Assembly: GCA_028753945.1 (NCBI GenBank)
Contig: JAPNXP010000010.1
Coordinates: forward strand, 3,785,042-3,849,041
Length of the DNA: 64,000 nucleotides
Origin: Hexactinellida sp. DTS-2022
Taxonomy: Eukaryota > Porifera > Hexactinellida
Reading direction: 5' to 3'
Under the pieces are notes generated by a model, which saw nothing but the letters and a program-made list of their open reading frames with translations, did not search any database and was not told the origin of the DNA. Position numbers and translations under genes: made by a program. Shown here piece after piece: positions 37,326 through 47,390 of this stretch; within the stretch, counting starts at the first letter, position 1, and each line of letters starts with the position of its first letter.

Positions 37326-37626
37326 ACCGTATACTGTTAATTGCCCACGGTGTGGAAGCCCAGAGTATGCTTCGTAAACTGTCCATGCACGTCTGAAAGT
37401 TCACGTAAACCGCTTTTTTCATCACTATTCCAAATATATGATGAATCTTCACCATTTGACTTTGAAAAAATTATATATTTGATTTAATCATGACGTAATA
37501 TAAAAAATAGCATATTATCTATAATCCATGGTTCCAAAATTATATAAATAACAATAATTCTTATATTTCTTTAATAAGTTGTTAACATTGCCCCTTATAT
37601 GAAAATAGCCAAAAATGATGAGCTAT
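37326..37626. other. Spacer to the right of the palindromic array
   Basis: No gene or clear repeat. An ATAATCCATGGTTCCAAAAT word at about 37520 resembles the subterminal motif of the P-like elements, possibly by chance. Confidence 0.35.
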
Positions 37627-38121
37627 CAGGATTTTATACAGGATTTTTCTTCAGGGGGGGGGAAGTCTGCTAGTACCAGGATCGACTAAATAATTGCTTC
37701 GCCACCTGGGGGTCAGGGGGGCGCTGCTAGCCCCCCCAGTAAGGTCCAGGAGCGAAGCCCCTGGAAGCCAGATACAAATTATTGTGCAAAGTATTATAGC
37801 TAACAATGGAGAGCTATTGTTGTAAAATAATCACATAGTTTTTGAAGCTGTAGTAACTAATGGAAGATTTTTATAGCTTCTGGCACAATCTCATTAATGA
37901 TTATCACAAGTAATGTTTGAATGGTATTTGTGGGGAAGATACAGAACCTTTAACATAAAATATTCTCGCCTAGAGAAGAATACGTCGATTTGTCTCTTTA
38001 TAAAAGGCTAAAAACACCTAATTTTAACTGAAAATAAGAACTTAGCAGCATATTTCCAGGGGGGGAATTAAAGCTAGGGGGGGGGGGATCCCGGGGCGCC
38101 CCCCCTCTGTATAATACCCTG
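37627..38121. mobile_element. MITE candidate with GC-rich core
   Basis: Left end CAGGATTTTATACAGG and right end CTGTATAATACCCTG are inverted repeats with a few mismatches. The core holds G and C runs and a CCTGGGGGTCAGGGG/CCAGGAGCGAAGCCCCTGG hairpin. The target duplication is not clear. Confidence 0.55.
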
Positions 38122-38329
38122 CTATATAGGCAGTTAGAAAGGGTTGCCGTAGGAAGGGAATTTCAATTCCCATCCCATTCACACAGTATTTCTGTGATAA
38201 TTCCCAAGGGATTCCCACAAGATCCTCAAGTGGGAATTAGACTAGCATTCCCATAGTATTTAGCACATGGTGGTAGAAACTTGCTCTATTATTAGTGCGG
38301 TTTCAATTCCCCTAATCACTTTAATACAA

Positions 38330-39530
38330 TCCGTACAAACAAACACACACCCAGAAGCAGGAAGCGGTGTCGAACGATTCGCAACGGATCACTATCACAA
38401 AGGTCCCAACTAAATAATATACATTACTCGTAACCGGTGCGCAAAAGTACCTCTCTACAGGGAATGAAAGGTTCACGAACGGACTGAATTGACGCAATTC
38501 AGTTCATCTTAAATTGACGCACGTTCAGTTCGTTCAAGTTCACCTACTAAATTCAGCTCCACCAGCGTTCGTTCAGTTCGTTCACGAGCTAACCCGCGTT
38601 CGTTCAATCCGTTCAATCAGTTCAATTAAGTTCGTTCAGTTCGTTCAGTTTCGAACTATTCCGTTTATGATACCGGTTAAGAAGCTAGAATCTAAGCTAA
38701 GAGACATGAGTCCACTAGGGATGTCCGTTATTAGCACTTTTGCAGTCACCTATTATATTTAATGGATCCACATTTATAATTTATCTTTATCCAATTTAGT
38801 TCGTAAACCGTTGGCGTTCGTTCAGTTCGTTCACCGTGAATCCCTTAAAAGCCCTGTGTTCAGTTCGTTCAGTTCAAGTTCAATAAGTTCGTTCGTGAAC
38901 CTTTCATTCCCTGCCTCTCTATAATAAAAGCAGTGCTTATAAAGCAGCACAAGTAAGTAATGTATTTACTTATAAACCCTGCATAAAAGAAAAAATCTAT
39001 AATAATATTATTGCACATAATCCTGACTAACTCACTCTAGAATCCTTATTTTCCGGCCGCAGACCAAGAAATCTAAAATAATAACAGTGCTTTAATCCTG
39101 CCAAGTATGTAATGTAAATTACTCATAAGCCCTGCGCAAACGAACTAAACTATAAAAATATTATTGCTTATAGTCCTGACTAACTCACTATAGAATGGTT
39201 ATTTTCCCCACGAAGAGCAAGAAATCTAAAATAATGCAGTGTTTATAATCAAACTAAGTAATATACATCACTCATAAACTGTGCGCAAAGGAACCTCTTT
39301 ATAATAACAACAGAGCTTAAAATGCACCCAATTATAAAATATACATTAGTCATAAACGGTGCGCAAAAGTAGAACTCTATAATAATAACTGTGCTTATTA
39401 TGCTCCCCGACTGAGAAATATACATTAGTCATAAACGCGTCGCAAAAAGTACCTCTCTATAATAACAACTGTGCTTATTATGCTCTCCGACTAAGAATTA
39501 TACATTAGTAATAAATGGTGACACGATTAC
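38330..39530 (+). repeat. Satellite field, first tract (about 78 bp monomer)
   Basis: Units share AACGGTGCGCAAAAGTACC, CTCTATAATAACAACTGTG and CTTATTATGCTCCC, then AAGTAATATACATTAGTCAT. Longer variant units here carry CCGCAGACCAAGAAATCTAA and TCCTGACTAACTCACTATAG. A hAT MITE splits it at 38458. Confidence 0.88.
38458..38913. mobile_element. hAT-type MITE, intact GTTCA-rich family copy
   Basis: Ends CAGGGAATGAAAGGTTCACG and its inverse are perfect, with a perfect direct repeat CCTCTCTA (38450-38457 and 38914-38921). The target is the satellite word TACCTCTCTATAATAA, so the empty site is known. GTTCGTTCAGTTC repeats fill the interior. Confidence 0.94.
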
Positions 39531-39880
39531 TAAAATGATCTTTTGAAATTGACCCATTTACGAAGTATTTGATCATTAAGGAGTTGTTGGATGATAAATC
39601 TGGTGTATCCATTATAAATTTGAAGGTGTAGCTATTGTTGAATTTACAAGTTGCAGCTGCTACCAAAAATCCACATTTGTGTGTTACATGTTTTTTGTTG
39701 ATTTTGTGTTTTATTACATAAAAAGGGTATTTTGTGGAAAGTTTTTGGGTGAAAATATACGTCCATTGTGGTTCTAATTTAGTACTGGAAAACTTTGGAA
39801 AGATTTTGGACCATTCCTGCGGCGTTAATTCAAACTCACCTCGAAACGTGTCCTGAGTACTGTTTGCATGATATTTTGAG
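39531..39880. other. Unassigned insert in the satellite field
   Basis: The sequence leaves the satellite after AATAAATGGTGACACG and no element end could be recognised. Nothing coding is seen. Confidence 0.35.
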
Positions 39881-40240
39881 ACGCGTGAGATTCTGAGACG
39901 CCTATGTGATACACTAAATACACCATGGATGTGCTATTACAAATTAAACAGTGATATTTTGAGACGCTATAAAAGGAAATTTTTCGCTTATTTTTACTTT
40001 TTAATATGAATTTAAGAATAATATAATTTTGAGACGCGTGAGATTTTGAGACATTGTATTACCAAACCATGGATGTGCTATTAGAAATTATACAGTGATA
40101 TTTTGAGACGCTACTATAAAGTAATATTTCGCTTATTTTTACTTTTATTATGAATTTAAGAATATACTATGATTTTGAGACGATAGCAAAGATAAACCAG
40201 AGACATAGATGTGCTATTATATATTATTTTGAGACGCTGG
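39881..40240 (+). repeat. Minisatellite with repeated TTTTGAGACGC
   Basis: About three diverged units of 130-145 bp contain CCATGGATGTGCTATTA, GTGATATTTTGAGACGCT and CGCTTATTTTTACTTTTTAA. The word TTTTGAGACG recurs at least seven times. Confidence 0.75.
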
Positions 40241-40328
40241 TATATAACAATTTTTAAGTGATTACCTGTTTTGAACGTCTCACTATATGTTATATTCTAT
40301 CTGCATAAGTATCCCTTTCAAATTAATT

Positions 40329-40473
40329 CAGGGGCGTATACTCGGGATGGGATTGCCCGGATTGGTAGGGCCATTTATGCTAACTTGCATCATACTTAAT
40401 AGAAGTTGATGGCTCTTGACAAATTATTGGTAGGGCCATGGCCTCACCAACCCTACCGGAGCCTACGCCTATG
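40329..40473. mobile_element. hAT-like MITE candidate
   Basis: CAGGGGCGTATACTC and GAGCCTACGCCTATG form imperfect inverted ends, and TTGGTAGGGCCAT is repeated inside. The target duplication is not clear. Confidence 0.5.
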
Positions 40474-40744
40474 TAATTTATATTACTGATAATTATAGCA
40501 ACTTAAAACGCCCAATTTCCAATGTATATCTGATTTGACTAGATTCCATAATCTACTAATTTCCCAAATCCCAATTCACCATATGGTTATAATACTAACA
40601 ATTGCAGAGACACAACTTTAATTAAACAAAAACAAAAACAACTATTACAAACAAACAGAATGAACATACTAATTTAATATAAATGAAACCTAATAATAAA
40701 TTCATAAACTAAATTAAAAAACACAACATTAATTAAATAAATCA

Positions 40745-40950
40745 TCATAATACTATCCCCATCAATACCCCCTTCTCCTCCACAGCCTCCTCCTCCTGTC
40801 CTCCTTCCTCCTCCTCCTCCTACTCATTCTCTCCCTCAGCAATCCCCTCAACGTCAAAATTTCCCCCTCCTTCCAAAATCGTTCCTCCCGCCATTCCCTT
40901 CTCTCCCCTTCCCAAGCCTTCCTCTCCCCTTCCCACTTTCTCAAATAAAA
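40745..40950 (-). other. Purine-rich open stretch with Arg/Glu-rich reading
   Basis: On the minus strand this encodes WEGERKAWEGERREWREER followed by an Arg-rich tail. Such charged coiled-coil tails do occur at the ends of some transposon-encoded Myb-like proteins. The DNA is a near-simple polypurine tract, so the reading may be only a by-product. An acceptor-like TTTGAG precedes it. No upstream exon was found. Confidence 0.3.
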
Positions 40951-41029
40951 TATTAGTAAGTATAATAGTAACATATAAATTATGTAGCTTTGTAAGCTAT
41001 TACTTATAGTTATTAAATTTTTATAGTCA

Positions 41030-41310
41030 ACCTACGAAATTCTAATACACAGTGTCAATTACTTCAATTGCCAGCACTTACCTTATCTGATTACGATTAA
41101 CAAAATAATACAAACAAAATATTTCTAACAAACTTTGTTGTTAAGTTAGGTAAGTTTGTTAATTAACTATTACTTTAATTAAAGTAAACTTTGTATTGCC
41201 CACATACGAAATTCTAATACACAGTGTCAATTACGTCAATTGCCAGCACTTACCTTATTTAACAAAATAATACAAACAAAATATTTCTAACAAACTTTGT
41301 TGTTACGAAA
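41030..41310 (+). repeat. Tandem duplication of about 171 bp
   Basis: TACGAAATTCTAATACACAG, GTCAATTGCCAGCACTTACC and AACAAACTTTGTTGTTA occur twice in the same order, 171 bp apart, with few changes. Confidence 0.8.
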
Positions 41311-41832
41311 TAAAACGAATTTTTTAAAATCTTTAAACCTTTTTATTTCTCCTGAATTTCTATAATATATTCCTAGATTTCTGACGACTTATGGTTACTA
41401 GCCTACCAATATAATAGCTAAAAGAATTAATCACAACGATTAACTTATTTCTAAATGTATCATACTTAAACTTGGAGAATGTCTAGAAAGAGATATACAT
41501 ATATTTATAAGATCAGTAAAAGGTAAACTATTTTTTCAATCAGTTTTGATTGTATTAGCCAATTATTATTTTTGGGGGCCTCCTCCTTTTCCCCACAGCC
41601 GCCCTATCCTCTCCATTCATACAGTGGAAACCGCATAGCTATATCCATTCAATCGGCCCCAATTTTTATGTTAATTAGCCTTCGTTCGTATGTGTGTAAC
41701 GACATAACAGAATGAGCATCGCATTGATCCGCCCTGATAATGCGGTTCCCAGTGTACAAAAAAAACTCTCAAAGGAAAATACGTTAATTAAGTTACAGTA
41801 AATTACTCAAACTATGAAATTAAACACTATTA
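41311..41832. other. Non-coding spacer
   Basis: No gene, no clear repeat. It may be decayed element DNA. Confidence 0.3.
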
Positions 41833-42065
41833 CAGTGAACTCCAAGTCGGCTATAAATCGGCTTATAACAAATTTCAATAGTCCGGACATCCTTATATTT
41901 AACTATACTATAGTCAAATAAATTGATATATGTAATCTCTTTTTAACGAAGATATTTCTTACCCCATAAATTTGTGAGTAATTAATTTTAATCAGCTTAT
42001 AACAAATTCAGGTGTATACAAATATTAAATCGATGTCCGCAATTCGTTATAACGGGAGTTCACTG
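41833..42065. mobile_element. TA-inserting MITE (pogo-like), 233 bp
   Basis: Ends CAGTGAACTCCAAGTCGG and CGGGAGTTCACTG are inverted repeats bordered by TA. CGGCTTATAACAAATT and AATTCGTTATAACGGG continue the arms. Confidence 0.8.
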
Positions 42066-42239
42066 TACTTAATAATATACGATGTAACAAAGTTACATCG
42101 TGTATGGTGGACTTACTAAATAGAAACTTATTAATTACTTAGTATAAAGTATATTAGTAGATAATTAAAAATGTTAACTCACTTGATTCCACAGATAATT
42201 TACCTACATACTAGTCGTCAGTCTTTTGCATCCTAGATC

Positions 42240-44112
42240 GTAGATAACAGCTCGTCTTTCGCCACTGGGGATATGCCGTTGCAGGTCACGTTTCCATATT
42301 CCGGGCTCCACCATGATTGGGATTGCGTTGCCTGAATAACCTCGAGCAGAGGTCCGCACAAGTTCGATGTACCTTTACTTTGAGCGCTTTCGATAGAGTG
42401 TTGTGAGCTGTTATTCAATCGTTTGGACATCATCTGAAATAGTTCCATATGTCTTGTAATTCGTAATCAGCTTTGATACGACAGGTTGATAGTGGTCGAA
42501 GTAGTTTTGGATATAAAGGATGGCTGTAGGGTTATCTGTGGCTCTGTGTAAACTCCAACGCACCTCGCGAATTACTGAGTCTTTCGTTGTGTAGAAGTTA
42601 TTGGCAATTAGACATCGGCATCAAGAATAGCAGAAGCAACATAAATTTCCACATCTGTTCCCCAAATGGATTCACGATTCATAAGTCTTTGTGTGCTAAG
42701 GTATTCACACGGTGTAGTTCGTTTGGTTTTAAAATACCATCCTAGTTTCCTTGTTCCTTCACTGGCGATAAAGCGAGAGATGATGGCGCGAAGATGTAGG
42801 TGGCTGTTTTCACTCCCAGTAATTAATTTGGATATGCATCGAAATAGACAATTACCATCTCCTTCGATATGTTCCGTTTCGCAAGGTTCAAAACCGCTAA
42901 GTAACTTCCCAACGCTATTAAATGGTTGTCTACAAACTGATTCAAATGATATCCCCAACATATCGCATTTACTTCGCTGCCAATTTTCATCTATCACTGT
43001 GATCCTTGGGTCCATCGGTGTGTCGTAGGGATTACGAAGCGGAACTGCGTCGTGAAATGATTCCCATAGCATTGTGTTTAGATACTGCATTCCCTAAAAT
43101 ATTAATTTGTTTACAATTTAATAAATATAAGAATTATTTTAATGTCACAACTTGCTGTGATATACTAAACAAACATACTAATTTAAATTGAATTGAGTTG
43201 CATGACTGTAATGTTAGATTAAATTAACTTACCAGGAAATACAGTACTTTGTGTGTGTATCTAGCACGTTGGGTATCTGTATAGCTGGAGTAGAGATCTG
43301 TTGTTCATCCGAGTATAATCTCCATAATATCTCTCTTCTACAATAAATGGGTAATATGATAATTTGTAGTTATCGTATGAACATTGTTAATTAACTTACA
43401 ACTTCCTCTTCTTTTCCGCCATCCAAATACTCGAATAACATCGTGTTGGGAGTGTAGCAGTGCGCTTTGTATAGCAAGTGGTGCAGCTCTTCATGTAGAG
43501 GAGTCATGAAGGTCTGCCCACGTATATTCTGCTTTAGGATTTCCTACAAATTACAACATTGTGAGAAAAATATTACGAAATGTTACAAATATTCTGGATT
43601 GACGTCAAGAGAAGGTGTAAAGCGAAAATAACAATGAGTGTCAATAAAGATTACACTCAATGAATTAGACTATAGATGTGAAACGGGAAGCTTACTTTTA
43701 AGTTATTAAGGTGTCGAAATATAGATTCCGTAGAAAATCCGAAGAGATTCTGATACATCTAAAAAAGGAATATTTTACTATTAACACTATTTTATCTTTT
43801 AAATAACAACTCAATCACAATGAATTTACCTGTGAGGTGTTGATTCCGATGCTAGTATCGAGGCTTAATTTCTTCTTAGTATTCTTGGGACTAGAGGATC
43901 TTTCGAAGTAAGGTCTTGTGATATGGATTGGAATCTTTTTGTCCTTCGTTCCTAATTCTGTTTGAGAAATTGTAACATGGCTTTCTGTTACTTTCGACAC
44001 CTTGTAAGGCCCAAGATGTTCGTTTGCTTCTTTGTTTTGGGCATGTGTTTTAGTTTTGGCATGTTGGCATAAATAATCTTATCGTCCTTCTTTAGAGGGG
44101 CACTAATTACAG
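42240..44112 (-). pseudogene. Ginger-like element with OTU protease, truncated and damaged
   Basis: It has the same layout as the 0-4 kb gene but starts at the GPY/F-like exon (about 44112-43839: KKDDKIIYAN, then HLGPYKVSKVTES after a one-base shift). Further exons lie at about 43749-43696, 43547-43402, 43335-43230 and 43092-42609. A motif FMTPLHEEL matches YLTPLHKTL of the intact gene. The last exon carries an OTU Cys box (DGNCLFRC) and WGTDVE. A frameshift at about 42610 separates it from ILYIQNYFDHYQPV, the OTU His motif. There is an in-frame TGA at 43307-43305. The integrase core is absent; satellite DNA begins where it should be. The 3' segment (42245-42402) matches positions 2-160. Confidence 0.8.
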
Positions 44113-44169
44113 AGAGAATAATTATGAAAATAATTATTATCGAAAGAATGAATCGAACATTAGTAACAA

Positions 44170-44794
44170 GACCCCTCCTCATTTAGTAATATACATTTGT
44201 CATAATCGATGCGAAAATTACATCTTTAATAACAGTGCTTATAATGCAGCCCAAGTAAGTGATGTATCTACTCATAAACCCTGCACAAAAGAACTAATAT
44301 ATAGTAATATTATTGAATATAATCCTGACCAACACACTATAGAATAGTTATTTCGCCCCGCAGACCAAAAAATCTGAAATATTAACTGTTCTTATAACTC
44401 TCATCTAATTCATTTAGAATAGTCATAAACTGTGCGCAATAGTACCTATCTATAAAAACAATTGTGCTTATTATGCTCCCCGAATAAGAAATATACATTT
44501 GTCATAAACGGTGCGCAAACTACCTCTCTATAATAACAACAGTCCAGATTATGTTCCCAACTAAGTAATATATTTACTAATAAACGGTGCGCAAAAAGCA
44601 TGGGCGGCGCGGCCGCACCCCGCACGGGTAATTCACCCTCGGGCCCATCAACCGATTACAAATGGGGGGCCCCCTTGTTCAGGCCCCCCGGGGCCCTGGA
44701 CAAAGGGGACTAGTAGGTCGATCACCCGGGGGCCCCCAAAGCCGCGCCGCCTCTGCGCAAAAGTACCTCTCTATAATAACAACTGTGCTTATTA
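44170..44794 (+). repeat. Satellite field, tract with a GC-rich MITE inside
   Basis: The same about 78 bp monomers and the CCGCAGACC-type variant continue after the Ginger fragment, up to the insertion at 44795. Confidence 0.85.
44597..44754. mobile_element. hAT-type MITE, very GC-rich, 158 bp
   Basis: Ends GGGCGGCGCGGC and GCCGCGCCGCCTCT are inverted repeats with a perfect direct repeat GCGCAAAA (44589-44596 and 44755-44762). It lies within the satellite word GGTGCGCAAAAGTACC, so the empty site is known. Confidence 0.9.
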
Positions 44795-46083
44795 CTGTGC
44801 CGTCTATACTATAGTATAGTGGCCCAGTATTGGTCTAAGTGTCTTTATTATTATTACTCCGTAGACGGTACCCTGGCCACACCTTTATACATTGAGGGCT
44901 GAAACTTGGCATGTAGGTTCGGAGTGACCGTCTAATTTTCACCTGGGGTTACTATTTTTGATCAAATAATTTTAACACCGATTTAAACTAATTATGGCTC
45001 ATTACATGAAATCATACCTTGTGAATTTGATAAAGTTTTCATATTGGATAGCTAATTCAATTCTACACCTTTTGGAAAATCACAAATATACAACTGTGTG
45101 TTGTTTTATGCCACAAATCGGGGTTAAAATTTCTTTTTTACTCACACTTTAGTTTCAGTAAAGCTGTTAAATCTAATTCCATTGTTTCAACTTGTAATAA
45201 ATATATTGATTAAACTTGTTAAATCTTACACTATTGTTTAAACTTTCGATAATCATATTGATTCCACTTCTGAAATCGAGTAGGCTTCTATTTAATAATT
45301 GAAAACTAAGATTTTGCATTCCATAACAACAACAGATTTTGTGATTATATTTACTTCTGCGTGAATATTATGTACAATGGATACACAGACATAATTAATC
45401 GCTCTGTCTTTAACTTATAGAGACTGGAAGTGTTTCAATTAGTCTATTGGGGTTATCGAGTGAGCTGAATTCAAGTATTATAGTAAATTCATTTTAAATT
45501 TATAATTATTGCAAATAATTGAACTTAATTTAATTTCCTGTACATAATAATCGTGTTAAATTATTAATAATTTGAATAATTATTTATTCTAGTTTGCTAA
45601 ATTTCATTAATCTCAGAATTGACATAAGATAGAAACAAACTTTCAATTTATCAATTAGTCCTTATGCCACGTACCACCTATACAAGTGGGTCTTGACACC
45701 TTAAGGTGATGATGACATCGTTAAAAAATGTGTTTTACAATTTTGTGAATTATATAATTCGAATGAGTTGGTTGGTGTTGGGTGATCACCAAGACGCACA
45801 TAAAAAATGCTGAGTCATCACCTATTATAATCTACTCAAACTTGAATATCTCTAAAATTAAGTGAACTAAATGGAAACTTACACCACTCTAAGGGTCGAT
45901 GCATTCTGAAACACCTATCTGAAATATTTGAAAACCTTAGTGATGATGACATGGCGAAAAAATCCAAAATTGCAGCCTGTTCCGACAGCATGTTCCTTTG
46001 GAGGCACTATCAATAAACCACTAAAATATAGTGCCACCAAAGGGACATGCGTCGGCACAGGCTGCAATTTTGGATTTTTTAAT
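44795..46083 (+). mobile_element. Foldback-tailed repeat, copy 1
   Basis: It starts CTGTGCCGTCTATACTATAG with a TATAC/GTATAG palindrome and GTGGCCCAG. It then has GCTGAAACTTGGCATGTAGG and CACCTGGGGTTAC, and ends in a long hairpin of AAATTGCAGCCTG/CAGGCTGCAATTT followed by T residues. Satellite resumes at once (TAATGCTCCCCG). Members at 46523 (inverted), 62091 and 62966 show the same order. No coding frame is recognised; class unknown. Confidence 0.65.
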
Positions 46084-46522
46084 GCTCCCCGATAAAGAAA
46101 TATGCATTTGTCAGAATTGGTGCGCAAAAGTACCCCTTTATAATAACAACGGTCCAGATTATGTTCCCAATTAAGTAATATATTTTCTAATAAACGGTGC
46201 GCAAAAGTACCTCTGTATAATAACATCAGTCTTTATTTTGCTCCCCGACTAAGTAATATACATTAGTCATAGAAGGTGCCCAAAGTACGTCTCTAGAATA
46301 ATAACAGTCATTATTATGCTCCTCGACTAAGAATATATATTAGTCATAAGCGGTGGGCATAAGAACCTCTCTATAATAACAACAGTCCATATTTTGTTCC
46401 CAACTAACTGATATACATTAGTCATAACTGGTGCTCAAAATACCTCTCATATAATAACAACAGTGCCTATTGTGCACCCCACTAAGTAATATACATTTGT
46501 CATAATCGATGCGAAAATTATA
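46084..46522 (+). repeat. Satellite tract between two opposed repeat copies
   Basis: Five or so about 78 bp monomers (GGTGCGCAAAAGTACC, CTCCCCGACTAAG) lie between the forward copy 44795-46083 and the reverse copy 46523-47336. Confidence 0.85.
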
Positions 46523-47336
46523 TCTATAATTATTGGTAGTGCCGCCAAAGGAACATGCTGTCGGCACAGGCTGCAATTTTGGATTTTTTTTTCGCCAAGT
46601 CATCAACGCCTCAAGGTGTCAAGAACCATTTGTTAAGTGGTCCGAGTCACAAGTAACGGTAGATAAATTTGAAGTTTGTTTCTATCATAAACCATATTGA
46701 GTTTAATGCCATTCATTCATTATGTATTGATAATAAATTATATTATTAGTTAGTTATTTTAGCAATGTTATCCACGGTTTAGTTGAATTAAGTCAACAAA
46801 TTCCTTATCTAATTTAATTTGTTTCAATTCATTGTATAGTAATGCTACAATTAAATAGAAGCCAGCTGGAATTTATAAGTTAAATCAATATAATTATCGC
46901 AAGTTGAATCAATGGAATTAGATTTCACAGTTTTACAGAAATTGAAGTGTCAGTAAACAAAGAAATTTCAACCCCCATTTATGGCAGAAATTAAACCCTT
47001 TATTGAAAAGTTTCTTCTCCCATCAGACGCAGAATTTTATGGTGAATCCAAATGTGAAATAAAATTCGGAGTTTTAGTAAACATTTTTTGAGTTATGGAC
47101 CAGATAAATTTTGGAAGGTGTTAAAAGTGTGTCCAAAATTTTGTTAATCAAAAATCGTAACCCCAGGTGCAAATTATACGTTAACTCCGAACCTACATGC
47201 CAAGTTTCAGCCCTAAATGTATAAAGGTGTGGCCAGGGCACCGTCTACGGGGAATAAAAATAAATAAATAAAATAAAGGCAGTAAGATTAGAACTGGGCC
47301 ACTATACTATACTATACTATACTATAGTCGGGACAG
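46523..47336 (-). mobile_element. Foldback-tailed repeat, copy 2 (inverted)
   Basis: It is the reverse complement of copy 1 with a shorter interior. The hairpin tail is at 46530-46600 (GTCGGCACAGGCTGCAATTT) and the head at 47130-47336 (GTAACCCCAGGTGC, then GGGCCACTATACTATAC). The head end (CGGGACAG followed by TA) mirrors the head of copy 1. Together, 44795-47336 has inverted terminal regions of over 200 bp and TA at both borders. Confidence 0.65.
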
Positions 47337-47390
47337 TAATAATAACAGTGCTTATAATGCAGCCCAAGTAAGTAATGTATTAACTCATAA

